Origin: Bacteroidetes bacterium HLUCCA01
Lineage (GTDB): Bacteria > Bacteroidota > Rhodothermia > Balneolales > HLUCCA01
Direction: 5' to 3'
Assembly: GCA_001314545.1 (NCBI GenBank)
Contig: LIHN01000019.1
Coordinates: 62,001 to 126,000 of the forward strand
Length of the DNA stretch: 64,000 nt
The position numbers were made by a program, and so were the translations under genes. Positions 18,082 to 26,503 of the stretch are shown piece after piece; within the stretch, counting starts at the first letter, position 1, and each line of letters starts with the position of its first letter. The notes under the pieces are model-generated. The model ran no database searches, was not told the origin of the DNA, and saw only the letters and a program-made list of their open reading frames with translations.

Positions 18082-19887
18082 CTACTTAAGCAGCAGCATC
18101 TTTCGGGTCTGAACAATTCGTCCGTTTACTTCCAGTCCGTAAAAATACAATCCGGAAGAAAGATTGCCTGCATTAAAGGAGACCTGATGCCTGCCGGCAC
18201 TGTACCCGCCCTGCGCCAGCACCTCAACCTGCTGCCCGCGGGCATCGTGTACGATGATCCGTACCTGAGCGCTTTCAGGGAGTTCAAACCGAATATCCGT
18301 AGACGGATTAAAGGGATTGGGGAAGTTCTGGGCGAGCTGTGCAGCAGCCGGTATCTGAGATTCATCCTCAAGGGAGGTCGGCTCACCCGCCGTGAATACG
18401 CCGACCGGACTCAGACTTAAGGTGTCTGAATTGACGGCTACAACCTGGTAGTAGTAATCCACACCGGGCTGCAGCTCGTTCAGTTCAATAACGGCCTGCT
18501 GCAACTGGTCACTTCCCGTCAGGTTAAATTCTGCTGACTCCATGAAAAGATTATCCTCCTCTGGTCCATACGCTACAAATCCGGCAACATCCGCCCGGTA
18601 TGTTTCAATCATTGCGTTAACCGTTGCCTGTTGTGGACTGGCTGCACTTACCTGAGCATCAACCCCGGCAAATGCAGGTGGATTCAGCCGGGCATTGACG
18701 CGATTTCTGATTTCGGGGAGCTGGTCGTACAGGCGGTCGCCGGGACATGCCGTTGAAGTACCATCGCGGTGACCGGAGATGGTAAACATACTGCGGGTAG
18801 TGCCACTGACCAGTTTATTACGCCGCACCAGCACATCAATGTCGAAATCATGGGCTTTCCAGGCCAGCATTTCACGCAATCTGTCAACCGCAATCTCGCT
18901 GGGTGGCGTAAAACTGTAGCTGCCGATTACACAAATTCCCATAGTATTGCTGTTACCACCCCCCATGTGCGCGCCAACTACATTCATATTGATATCCCCA
19001 AAGGAATCCTCGTAAAATGCTCTTCCCTGATAGATTACCCCATTGGGATCAACCAGCCAGTTATATCCGATATCAGCCCAATTCAGCTGCGGACCGGTAT
19101 GGTAGTTGTAATACGATCGAACCACGGCCGCAAAGTCGTTGGAGGTGGTTTGTCCGGCACTGTGGTGAACAATCAGGTGGGTTACGGAGGTGGGGGTCCG
19201 GTTCGATACGGCGTTGGGAAGACTTCCCCACGCCTGACGGTCTACATAGTCGGGCAGTGCGTAGGCTACATCTGTATTAACGGCAAAGTCCAGATCTCCG
19301 GTCGACTTCTCACGCAGCAATTCATCCGGACTGCTCTTGTGCTCAACGGTCTGCAGGTGGGCATGCAGATCCTGTTGTGACGTGTTTCCGGGATTGATAA
19401 ATGCGATGTTTACCTGCTCAATATCCGGATTCGGAAATGTAATATGAGGTGTAACGGTGCTACGGTATTGGATGTAGCCATGTTCGGCCGGAATAAAAAC
19501 GAGGGTTCCGGCATAGTGATTTTCCTGAAGGGTTACGTGATGGTCAACCGGCACGGGCATCCAGTCCGACCAGGTTTGGCCATCGTGTGAGCTTCGGACT
19601 TCCATAACGGCCTGGTGTGAATCGCCCAGCGCCCCCTGCCATGTCATGCCGAGCGCTGTAAAAGGTCGGTCCATTCTCAAGGGTACCTGTAACGCCTCGG
19701 ATGTGATCGTAGCCCGGCCACGCTCAGCTGTTTGTATCTGAAATCCGGAAGAGACCCTGCCCTCGTAGGTATCCATGCGGATGGTTTGACTCAGGGTCTC
19801 ATATTCTGCTACGCTTGGAGATTGCGCATATGAAAGCGAGAATAACAATAAAATGGCCGTTGATGCGGCAGAAAGTGTCTTAAACAT
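18082..19887 (-). CDS. T9SS-secreted N-acetylmuramoyl-L-alanine amidase (Amidase_2/PGRP)
   Basis: The 601-residue product has a signal peptide (MFKTLSAASTAILLLFSLSYA), an N-terminal region of about 180 residues without a recognised fold, and then a PGRP/Amidase_2 domain. That domain shows THLIVHHSAG, YNWLVDPNGVIYQGR, GAHMGGGNSNTMGICVIG and TISGHRDGTSTACPGD; the two His and the Cys of the zinc site are all present. A fibronectin-like stretch precedes a T9SS sorting domain (NFPNPFNPSTD... RKMLLLK). It should hydrolyse the MurNAc-L-Ala bond outside the cell. A lipoprotein gene lies 14 bases upstream in the same direction. Together with the neighbouring Amidase_3 it forms a convergent pair of exported amidases. 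Confidence 0.87.
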   Translation of the reverse strand: MFKTLSAASTAILLLFSLSYAQSPSVAEYETLSQTIRMDTYEGRVSSGFQIQTAERGRATITSEALQVPLRMDRPFTALGMTWQGALGDSHQAVMEVRSSHDGQTWSDWMPVPVDHHVTLQENHYAGTLVFIPAEHGYIQYRSTVTPHITFPNPDIEQVNIAFINPGNTSQQDLHAHLQTVEHKSSPDELLREKSTGDLDFAVNTDVAYALPDYVDRQAWGSLPNAVSNRTPTSVTHLIVHHSAGQTTSNDFAAVVRSYYNYHTGPQLNWADIGYNWLVDPNGVIYQGRAFYEDSFGDINMNVVGAHMGGGNSNTMGICVIGSYSFTPPSEIAVDRLREMLAWKAHDFDIDVLVRRNKLVSGTTRSMFTISGHRDGTSTACPGDRLYDQLPEIRNRVNARLNPPAFAGVDAQVSAASPQQATVNAMIETYRADVAGFVAYGPEEDNLFMESAEFNLTGSDQLQQAVIELNELQPGVDYYYQVVAVNSDTLSLSPVGVFTAGEPTSLEDESQIPAAAQLAQNFPNPFNPSTDIRFELPESAQVRIIVHDARGQQVEVLAQGGYSAGRHQVSFNAGNLSSGLYFYGLEVNGRIVQTRKMLLLK

Positions 19888-19901
19888 TGCTACAGATTTG
19901 A

Positions 19902-20408
19902 TTAATTATTGGCAAAATATTCATTAATAATCGACGAATTGGCCAGACCCAGAAATGTATCCATCGTGAAGAATTCAACTTTCTCATTTCGGATGAACAC
20001 AAATAATCCGGTAGAATCCTGTTCATAGGGAAGATATACCCTGACTTCACGTCGAACCGGCGCTCCGGGTACAGCTTGCCTGACCAAAACCGGCGCCTCA
20101 CCCAGAACTCGGGTCAGTTCATCCGACGTAACCCCCTCCAAACTCAGATACCCATCTTCATCCAGAAAAATTACATAGGGTTCTGTATTCAGACGGAAGC
20201 GCTGTGGTTGCGATGAATCCCCGGAGTCCGGGTCATTTCGCAGCCTGGACTGGAGGTCCTGAACCCGGTCAGAATTCACCGTTGTCCCTTGATTTTGAGC
20301 AGTGGTGTCTGATGGGGCGCCGGCTGATGGCATTTGTTGTTGTGGGTCAGCGGTACATGATAGTACAATGACCGCAGTCAGTGCTATGGCGGCAGCGTGG
20401 AGTTTCAT
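19902..20408 (-). CDS. Small lipoprotein of unknown function
   Basis: The 168-residue product has a lipoprotein signal (MKLHAAAIALTAVIVLSC) with the Cys at residue 18. A Pro/Gln/Ser/Thr-rich linker follows to about residue 60, and then a compact domain with several short beta strands (YVIFLDEDGYLSL, VRVYLPYEQDSTGLFVFI, VEFFTMDTF). I recognise no family. It lies 14 bases before the PGRP-type amidase and is probably transcribed with it, so it could be an anchor, chaperone or immunity-type partner. None of these can be supported from sequence alone. Confidence 0.65.
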   Translation of the reverse strand: MKLHAAAIALTAVIVLSCTADPQQQMPSAGAPSDTTAQNQGTTVNSDRVQDLQSRLRNDPDSGDSSQPQRFRLNTEPYVIFLDEDGYLSLEGVTSDELTRVLGEAPVLVRQAVPGAPVRREVRVYLPYEQDSTGLFVFIRNEKVEFFTMDTFLGLANSSIINEYFANN

Positions 20409-20533
20409 AATGCTTGCAGATTGATAAACGATGGTCTGTAGTGCAATTTAAGCTAAACTGTCAGATTTAAAAACGAAAACACGTCATTATTTGTATACTA
20501 GCTTTTTGAAAATCCAAACGAGCCCCCGGAACC

Positions 20534-20938
20534 ATGCTGGCAGACAAAAAGTTACTGACACTCCTTTTTTTGTGTAATCTGGCCGCGGTTGTCCTGCTTT
20601 TGACAACGGAGGCAGAAGAGTCAACGCCACTGTCTGACTGGAATCAGCTGGACCAGCTGCTGCTTACCACTATTCAGGATTTTCGACAGCCTCCGGAGCG
20701 TGTACAGATTCGGACCATTGATGCACATGAAAATCTGGAAAGGAAAATTATCACGGTGGATATTGCCGAAGGTTATCCTCAGACTGAGTTTCACAGAACG
20801 GTTTTGCAACAAGTACAACAGTACCGGGGAGGAACCTATGGCCTGGTTTCCTTTCCGGATCAGATGCTTACCATCTATATCATGTTCGAAAATACAGTGG
20901 TTCGAACGATCCGCTTCCGTGAATGGGAGCAGGAGTAA
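20534..20938 (+). CDS. Unrecognised 134-aa membrane-anchored protein
   Basis: This single short ORF runs divergent from the lipoprotein gene and convergent with surE, whose stop is 3 bases away. An N-terminal hydrophobic segment (LLTLLFLCNLAAVVLLLT, residues 7-24) suggests a signal anchor. The rest is a mixed alpha/beta domain with several charged strands (VQIRTIDAHENLERKIITVD, and a C-terminal TIYIMFENTVVRTIRFREWE). I do not recognise the family. The coding pattern looks real (no internal stops, typical composition, gene-sized gap), but there is no supporting context beyond being between two transcription units. Confidence 0.55.
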   Translation: MLADKKLLTLLFLCNLAAVVLLLTTEAEESTPLSDWNQLDQLLLTTIQDFRQPPERVQIRTIDAHENLERKIITVDIAEGYPQTEFHRTVLQQVQQYRGGTYGLVSFPDQMLTIYIMFENTVVRTIRFREWEQE

Positions 20939-20941
20939 CTA

Positions 20942-21706
20942 TCACAGCACATTTTTCTTGATTTCATGGAAAAAACCATGTGCGGTTAAATCGTACTGAA
21001 TAGGTGTAACCGATGCTTTACCCTCGTCGATGACCGAGACATCCAGGTCAGAGCCATTTTCCAGGAGTTCAAATTTTCCGGTCATCCAATAATATGGTCT
21101 GTTGAAGGGGTCTACCCTTCCGTCGTACTCTTCAACATAGCGACTGTCAGCCTGCTTCGTCCAGACCAGGTCCTTCAGCGGTCCGGCTGGCGCGTTCACA
21201 TTCAGCGTCACACCTTTGGGAAGACCGTTCTTCAGAACGAACTGAATTACTCTGGAGGCCGCATCGGCACATCCGGAGAGGTCCGCATCTTCATCAAAAT
21301 CGCTGCAGCTCACGGCGATGGCGGGGTAACCTAAGATAGTGGCCTCGGTTGCAGCACTCACGGTACCCGAGTATATAATGTTGATTCCCGCATTGGAACC
21401 GTGATTAATACCGCTGAGAACCAGATCCGGTTTGCGGTCCATCAGTTTGTCATGGGCAAGTTTAATGCAGTCAGCGGGAGTTCCGTTCACAGCCGTCGCA
21501 TCTAACCCACTGGGCATTTTGACTTTATTGGCCCTGAGGGGCTGGGAGATGGTTATGGAATGACCGACGGCACTTTGTTGGCGGTCCGGAGCGATAACGC
21601 GTACCTCACCAAAACGTTGGGCAACTTCCGTGAGTTTCTGTATACCCGGTGAATAAAATCCATCGTCATTACAAACTAAAATCAACGGGCGAAGGGTCTC
21701 AGACAT
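20942..21706 (-). CDS. surE: 5'/3'-nucleotidase SurE
   Basis: SurE is a metal-dependent survival-protein phosphatase acting on nucleoside monophosphates in the cytoplasm. The N-terminal LVCNDDGFYSPGIQ carries the metal-binding Asp-Asp pair and Ser. The segments APDRQQSAVGHSIT, TPADCIKLA and LSGINHGSNAGINIIYSGTVSAA are all family signatures, and NHGSNAG supplies the metal-binding Asn. The length (254) is normal. It is the last gene of a minus-strand run with panB and fabZ, 8 bases after panB, and ends 3 bases from the stop of the convergent orphan gene with no terminator. Confidence 0.95.
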   Translation of the reverse strand: MSETLRPLILVCNDDGFYSPGIQKLTEVAQRFGEVRVIAPDRQQSAVGHSITISQPLRANKVKMPSGLDATAVNGTPADCIKLAHDKLMDRKPDLVLSGINHGSNAGINIIYSGTVSAATEATILGYPAIAVSCSDFDEDADLSGCADAASRVIQFVLKNGLPKGVTLNVNAPAGPLKDLVWTKQADSRYVEEYDGRVDPFNRPYYWMTGKFELLENGSDLDVSVIDEGKASVTPIQYDLTAHGFFHEIKKNVL

Positions 21707-21714
21707 ACTTTGCG

Positions 21715-22542
21715 TTAGTTATACTGTTCAGTGTCTGACGGGAAATCCCCCGATTTGACATCTTGTACATAGGTAGAAATTGCCTGGGTCATGTCATCAA
21801 ACATGTTGGCATAGCGTCGGATGAAACGGGGATGAAAGTCGCGTGTGAGACCGAGCATATCATGCACAACCAAAACCTGACCATCACACGCACTGCCTGC
21901 ACCGATTCCTATGGTAGGAATGTCCAGCATTTCGGTGACTTTACGAGCCAGTCCTGATGGGATTTTCTCCAGAACCAGTGCGAAGCAACCGGCTTGCTGC
22001 AACGCCAGGGCATCATTGATAAGCTGCTCGGCTTCTGCTTCCTCCTTGGCACGAACCTTATAGGTACCGAATTTGTAAATCGACTGCGGTGTTAGTCCGA
22101 GATGTCCCATAACCGGAATGCCGGCATCAACAATACGCCTGATGGTTTCGGCTACAGGTGCTCCTCCCTCCAGTTTGACCGCATGCGCTCCGGCGTCTTT
22201 CATCATTCTTCCGGCGCTGATAAGGGCCTCTTTGACGGTTACCTGGTAACTCATAAACGGCAGATCAGCCACAACCAGTGCGCGGTCAACACCACGGACT
22301 ACACAGCTGGTATGGTATATCATCTGATCGAGGGTGATGGGAAGCGTTGTTTCATGACCGGCCATCACGTTACTGGCTGAATCGCCAACCAGTATTACAT
22401 CAATACCGGCATAATTCACGATGCGTGCCATTGTGAAATCGTAGGCCGTAATCATGCTGATTTTTTCGCCTTTGCGTTTGAAATCAACTACCGTTCGGGT
22501 GGTTACCTTGTCGGGGCGGCCGTCGGATTTGGCTGTACTCAT
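21715..22542 (-). CDS. panB: 3-methyl-2-oxobutanoate hydroxymethyltransferase (ketopantoate hydroxymethyltransferase)
   Basis: PanB transfers a hydroxymethyl group from methylene-tetrahydrofolate to 2-oxoisovalerate, the first committed step towards pantothenate and CoA. Visible family segments are [67 protein letters not shown] and [21 protein letters not shown], including the Mg-coordinating Asp of VGDS. The length is 275, as usual. The 4-base overlap with fabZ upstream and 8-base gap to surE point to one transcript. A later step of the pathway, coaBC, is at 1.9-3.1 kb. Confidence 0.95.
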   Translation of the reverse strand: MSTAKSDGRPDKVTTRTVVDFKRKGEKISMITAYDFTMARIVNYAGIDVILVGDSASNVMAGHETTLPITLDQMIYHTSCVVRGVDRALVVADLPFMSYQVTVKEALISAGRMMKDAGAHAVKLEGGAPVAETIRRIVDAGIPVMGHLGLTPQSIYKFGTYKVRAKEEAEAEQLINDALALQQAGCFALVLEKIPSGLARKVTEMLDIPTIGIGAGSACDGQVLVVHDMLGLTRDFHPRFIRRYANMFDDMTQAISTYVQDVKSGDFPSDTEQYN

Positions 22543-22979
22543 ACGGTCTGCTGTTTTGGAATGAGTGCGGCTGTGGCTTCCAGCTGACAGGTTACCTGAC
22601 CATCCACACTTGCAACGGATTTCATCGTGATAAACTGGCGTTTGGTCCCTGTGATTTCAACATTCATGATCAGCTGATCTCCGGGAACAACCGGCCGGCG
22701 AAATTTACAGTTGTTAATTGCAGAAAAAACAATGGTATAATCGTCTGGATTCAGATTGTGCTGAGACAGATAGAGCAGGCACCCGGTCTGGGCGAGCGCT
22801 TCAACCTGCAAGACCCCCGGCATTATGGGTTCACCCGGAAAGTGACCATTAAAAAACTCTTCATTAACCGTCACATTTTTCAGGCAGGTGATATTATTTT
22901 CTCGTTGTTCCAGTACACGATCAACGAGAAGGAATGGGTATCGATGTGGCAAGAGTGCTTTGATTTCAGCAATTTTCAT
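22539..22979 (-). CDS. fabZ: 3-hydroxyacyl-ACP dehydratase FabZ
   Basis: FabZ dehydrates 3-hydroxyacyl-ACP in fatty-acid elongation. The hot-dog fold signatures are present: [16 protein letters not shown] at the N-terminus and [23 protein letters not shown] with the catalytic His and the Glu of VEAL. The length (146) matches single-domain FabZ and not the LpxC-FabZ fusion that occurs in some Bacteroidota. It overlaps panB by 4 bases (ATGA-type coupling). It lies 40 bases downstream of the methyltransferase gene. Confidence 0.95.
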   Translation of the reverse strand: MKIAEIKALLPHRYPFLLVDRVLEQRENNITCLKNVTVNEEFFNGHFPGEPIMPGVLQVEALAQTGCLLYLSQHNLNPDDYTIVFSAINNCKFRRPVVPGDQLIMNVEITGTKRQFITMKSVASVDGQVTCQLEATAALIPKQQTV

Positions 22980-23019
22980 AAGAATGGTGTTTGATGAGAG
23001 AGTAAACAGTCAGGTGCTG

Positions 23020-23709
23020 TCAGGCTACAATGCCCACGTAAATATAGGCAATACCACCGTTTAGTTCGTGGTATTCCTGTGCGGTGAAACAACCGGCCTG
23101 CTTCATCAGGTCGGTAAATTTATCCGCAGCCGGAAAAGCAGCACTGGTTTCGGGCAAATACTGATATGCGTCACGGTTCCCGGTGAGTATGCCGCCCACA
23201 AAAGGAATAATATACTTACTGTAGAATGTGTAAGGCCATGCCATGATACCTGTGGGCTGGCCAAATTCCAATACAACCACCCGACCGCCGGGTTTGACAA
23301 CCCTTGCCATTTCCTGAAGGCATACCAGCGGATCGTCTACATTACGGATGCCAAAGGATATACTGCTGATATCAAATGTGTTATCCTGATAAGGCAGATT
23401 CATGGCATCGGCAACCTCGAAATCAATTTTTAGTCCCTTTTTGGTTGCCTTCGCGGGCGCAGGTACAATCATGGCATCACAGAAATCCGTACCCATAACA
23501 TACCCTGACTCTCCTACCTTCTTTTTAAAGGTAATGGCCAGATCACCGGTTCCTGTAGCACAGTCCAGCACGCGGTCACCCGCGGCGGCTTTACTCAGGC
23601 GTACAGCCTTGTTTCGCCAAAGATGGTGGATCCCCAACGACAAAACACTGTTGGTGATATCGTAACGGTCTGCTATGGAAGCAAACATGGTGCGAACTTT
23701 TTCGCTCAT
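23020..23709 (-). CDS. menG: Demethylmenaquinone methyltransferase (UbiE/MenG family)
   Basis: This SAM-dependent methyltransferase makes menaquinone from demethylmenaquinone. Motifs include MFASIADRYDITNSVLSLGIHHLWR at the N-terminus, SAM motif I VLDCATGTGDLA, ISSISFGIRNVDD and the post-motif region VVKPGGRVVVLEFGQP. The length (229) is standard. Menaquinone is the expected quinone donor for ACIII, encoded at 37.8-45.4 kb. MenG is preferred over the ubiquinone reading because organisms of this type lack ubiquinone, which is an assumption from the taxonomic context. Confidence 0.92.
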   Translation of the reverse strand: MSEKVRTMFASIADRYDITNSVLSLGIHHLWRNKAVRLSKAAAGDRVLDCATGTGDLAITFKKKVGESGYVMGTDFCDAMIVPAPAKATKKGLKIDFEVADAMNLPYQDNTFDISSISFGIRNVDDPLVCLQEMARVVKPGGRVVVLEFGQPTGIMAWPYTFYSKYIIPFVGGILTGNRDAYQYLPETSAAFPAADKFTDLMKQAGCFTAQEYHELNGGIAYIYVGIVA

Positions 23710-23765
23710 CGGATAAATTCCTGTAAAATTATGAGTGACAAATCGTACAAACCGCTAATGAGGGT

Positions 23766-24404
23766 CTACCGTTTCCCGGGTTTGTTGCGTTTACGCATCA
23801 GCGATTTAATATGCTCTTCCATGGAGGCAAGCTGGGTAACCGGAATGGAATACTGCATGGCATATTGAACTATGAGCATTTTCATCACACGGTCGTTCAG
23901 AGAGATGTTGCCGCTGTACCGTTCATAAAATGAATCAAAACCCCGCCGGATCCACCCGAAACGAAACAGAATAAAAAAAAGCAGTCCATACCCCACACCG
24001 GAATAGTTCTGAGAAATACCGGCATAACTGATTGATGCAACGGCTGCAAGCACCACAAGTGGCTCCCAGGTAAGGATTTTCAATGCAAAGGTGGAAATTT
24101 TTGAAATAAAGGCACTCTTGGTCAGATGCCAGAGTAGTAGTGTTACAACCGAGGCAACGGCGGCGGCATAACCGGGCAGCAGCTGAAGCCCTGCAACCAG
24201 AACCCATACCGCTACCGCATCGCCTGAGCGCACCCACATTCCTGCATCATTAATCAGCTCTTTCACTGATATCTTCTGCAGCAACCCGGGAGCAAACTTT
24301 TCAATTTGTTCTGAGTTGGTGTAAAACCAGGACCCCTGAGCCGTAAATATGCCCAACGGGGTCTCAACATAATCGCTGTGATCGGATAGGCCAGAATTTT
24401 TCAT
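23766..24404 (-). CDS. Conserved membrane protein of unknown function
   Basis: The ATG at 24404 (MKNSGLSDHSDYVETPLG...) is preferred to the ORF-track TTG at 24446. The product has about 212 residues. After a soluble N-terminal part (about 60 residues), it has hydrophobic stretches VAVWVLVAGLQLLPGYAAAV, VVTLLLWHLT, LVVLAAVASISYAGI and YGLLFFILFRF, suggesting four membrane segments. The C-terminal part is cytoplasmic, helical and strongly basic, ending SLMRKRNKPGKR. No family was recognised. It lies 51 bases after comF and 56 before menG on the same strand, so co-transcription is likely but gives no functional clue. Confidence 0.65.
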   Translation of the reverse strand: MKNSGLSDHSDYVETPLGIFTAQGSWFYTNSEQIEKFAPGLLQKISVKELINDAGMWVRSGDAVAVWVLVAGLQLLPGYAAAVASVVTLLLWHLTKSAFISKISTFALKILTWEPLVVLAAVASISYAGISQNYSGVGYGLLFFILFRFGWIRRGFDSFYERYSGNISLNDRVMKMLIVQYAMQYSIPVTQLASMEEHIKSLMRKRNKPGKR

Positions 24405-24455
24405 AGCCTCAAATATAAGGAATTCCGCAATCCAACCTCGGATCAAACATATACC

Positions 24456-25181
24456 TCAAGGTGCATAGGCGATGGTAACCACCCCCATTCCTTCCGGAGC
24501 CGCTTCTCTGAGGCATGTGGCAAGGGCGTAGGTAGTGGCACCGGTTGTAAAAACATCATCAACCAGCATGAGGTGTTTTCCCGCCAACGCCTGCTCATCT
24601 TCAAGCTGAAAGGCACCGGCCATATTGGAATTCCGGGCAAGCAAAGAAAAACCGGTCTGCGTACGGGTATACCGCGACCTGCTCACCGCTGTATCATCTG
24701 CCACCGGAATGCCGGTCACGCTGGAAATGCCCATTGCAATCAACTCGGCCTGGTTGAACCCCCTCATGCGCTTTCTGCGGGGATGAAGCGGTACGGGCAC
24801 CAGCAGCATTGACATACCCGAATTCAGATAACCGCTCACTGCCGGACAATTACGCAACCGTTCTCCAAGCAGGCACCCCAGCTCAAAACCAAGTCTGCCC
24901 AGTCCGTTGTACTTGATATTATGCAACAATCGTTGAAGCGACCCGCCCTTGTCATACCGCCACATCGCAAACTGATACTCCAGTATAGCCGGTAAAATTA
25001 CTCCCGGACAGGTATTGGTGCGGAACGGATTCGCCTCATCGAAGGAGTTTTCTTTGCAGAACGGACACAGCAATTCCAGACCCTCAACACTGGGCTGACC
25101 GCACGACAAACAAACCCCGGGAAAAAGCAAGTTCCTGAATCCGGTTACCGCCTCGGATACTATTTCATGCAATACTCTCAT
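24456..25181 (-). CDS. comF: ComF family phosphoribosyltransferase-like protein
   Basis: An N-terminal zinc ribbon (CLSCGQPSVEGLELLCPFC) is followed by a phosphoribosyltransferase-like domain with the PRPP-loop motif LMLVDDVFTTGATTYAL near residue 205 and RRKRMRGFNQAELIA in the middle, both family marks. ComF proteins of naturally competent bacteria help single-stranded DNA handling during transformation, though many members lie outside competence operons. The start is supported by an unusually good Shine-Dalgarno match for this genome: AGGAG six bases before ATG. It is divergent from the RodZ-like gene. Confidence 0.92.
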   Translation of the reverse strand: MRVLHEIVSEAVTGFRNLLFPGVCLSCGQPSVEGLELLCPFCKENSFDEANPFRTNTCPGVILPAILEYQFAMWRYDKGGSLQRLLHNIKYNGLGRLGFELGCLLGERLRNCPAVSGYLNSGMSMLLVPVPLHPRRKRMRGFNQAELIAMGISSVTGIPVADDTAVSRSRYTRTQTGFSLLARNSNMAGAFQLEDEQALAGKHLMLVDDVFTTGATTYALATCLREAAPEGMGVVTIAYAP

Positions 25182-25330
25182 TTCCGACTCCTCTTATTTC
25201 TGGTTACTACATTTTAGTTCAACTTCCGTTGTATACTAGAGTCAGAAGAGCGCCATTTATTTCACAAATCTGCACAAATCTCACACAAAAAATAGACCGA
25301 TTGAGCACAGTTTCACTGTCGATTATTTAT

Positions 25331-25338
25331 TATGTTTG
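25331..25338 (+). promoter_or_regulatory. Bacteroidota-type -7 box for the RodZ-like/ligA unit
   Basis: TATGTTTG fits the TAnnTTTG -7 consensus of the Bacteroidota sigma factor. It is 32 bases before the ATG at 25371, giving a short leader. A TTT sits about 17 bases upstream, where TTG would be expected at about 19-21, so the -33 element is weak. The same octamer occurs upstream of the E1 dehydrogenase gene (56218-56225, minus strand). Confidence 0.4.
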
Positions 25339-25370
25339 CTGTGTAAAGACGTTAACCACTAAGTACTGTC

Positions 25371-26495
25371 ATGGCATTATTAAACGAAGATCTGGTATCG
25401 GTCAGAGAAGCAGCCGGACTCAAACCCAATGATATTTTCGAAAAAACGCGCATCCCGCTGAATATCATTGATGAAATTGAGAGGGGCACAATTTTTACCA
25501 ACCGAAACCACCAGCTCACCTACATCCGCAGCTATGTTAGATCCTACGCGAAGGCCATCGGAATACACGAAGATGACATCGTCGAGGCGTTAGATCAGCA
25601 TCAGGCTGACCGTTACGAGGGTCTCCTTGCTCAAAAATACCTGCATAGTGAGCCCCTGACCGACAACGTACCCGATCAAAAAAAATCGGAAGACACAGCA
25701 ATTCAGTCTGCCGGCGGGAAACCATCATCAACGGCAACCCTGGGTGAGAATGAATACTCACGACCGGACCCCCGGAAAAACTACAATCAGCAGACCATGC
25801 CTCCCCCCGGGCTTGAATCCGTTGACTGGGCCGGAGTTGGCAGAAAAGCGGCCGTTGGCAAAGGTAGTCCTATGATTTATGCCGGTCTGATCAGTATTCT
25901 TGCCCTCATCGCGCTGCTTGTGTACTTCCTGTTTATCAGGCCTTCCGGTGATCCCGTGGTGGAAAACAATACAGACAGTATGCAAAATGGTACCGAATTA
26001 CCGGTCTCTGTGCAGCCTGAATCCGATACTCCGGATGAACCCGTTACACCGGCAGCCGACCCTCAGCCCGAGGAAGAATTAAGTCCGGTTGCAGCACTTC
26101 CCTCCGCTCCGGTCCGACCCACCACCAATCCCGTTAGCGGCGCTTTGCCGGATACACTGCAGATTGTACTGCACGCAGCCATCGACAAACTTGAACCGGT
26201 TCGCGTTACCTCCGATGTAAACAATGTTCGCAGTCCGTATTGGATTGAGGCTGGCCAGGCCATGCGTTTTGAATTTATCGATTCGATCCGGATTGAAGGT
26301 CAGCTCACACGCATGGCAATATGGATCAACGGCAATCATTTTGCCGACATCATGGAATACAGCACCGGCGACCGAACACTGGAACTATCCAGGGAAGCCC
26401 TGAGCCAGTATGCTGAGTTATTCAGCGCCCCGGGTGATTTTACTTCGCAAACCATTGATTCCCCCATTGAAATCACTGACAGACCACTCTTTTAG
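25371..26495 (+). CDS. RodZ-like helix-turn-helix membrane protein
   Basis: The 374-residue product has an N-terminal HTH_25-type domain (LVSVREAAGLKPNDIFEKTRIP, ...YIRSYVRSYAKAIGI) at residues 8-75, as in RodZ. A Pro/Ser/Glu-rich linker follows, then one transmembrane helix near residue 170 (MIYAGLISILALIALLVYFL), a second disordered Pro-rich linker, and a C-terminal beta domain like DUF4115 (about residues 255-365: DTLQIVLHAAIDKLEPVRV). RodZ links the MreB cytoskeleton to the wall-synthesis machinery. The topology agrees with that role, but sequence divergence means function is inferred from architecture. It lies 8 bases before ligA and is probably co-transcribed. Confidence 0.8.
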   Translation: MALLNEDLVSVREAAGLKPNDIFEKTRIPLNIIDEIERGTIFTNRNHQLTYIRSYVRSYAKAIGIHEDDIVEALDQHQADRYEGLLAQKYLHSEPLTDNVPDQKKSEDTAIQSAGGKPSSTATLGENEYSRPDPRKNYNQQTMPPPGLESVDWAGVGRKAAVGKGSPMIYAGLISILALIALLVYFLFIRPSGDPVVENNTDSMQNGTELPVSVQPESDTPDEPVTPAADPQPEEELSPVAALPSAPVRPTTNPVSGALPDTLQIVLHAAIDKLEPVRVTSDVNNVRSPYWIEAGQAMRFEFIDSIRIEGQLTRMAIWINGNHFADIMEYSTGDRTLELSREALSQYAELFSAPGDFTSQTIDSPIEITDRPLF

Positions 26496-26503
26496 CTACC
26501 TGC

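Noticed and set aside
18769-19380. 203-aa plus-strand ORF inside the PGRP-type amidase gene
   Set aside because: Antisense to the zinc-site region of the amidase, with no recognisable features.
20491-25239. TTGTATACTAG occurring at 20491-20501 and 25229-25239, both in divergent spacers
   Set aside because: An 11-mer repeated once within the intergenic space of this window is expected by chance; no further copies noticed.
25229-25432. 67-aa plus-strand ORF overlapping the start of the RodZ-like gene
   Set aside because: It overlaps the promoter and start of a well-supported gene in another frame and has no recognisable features.
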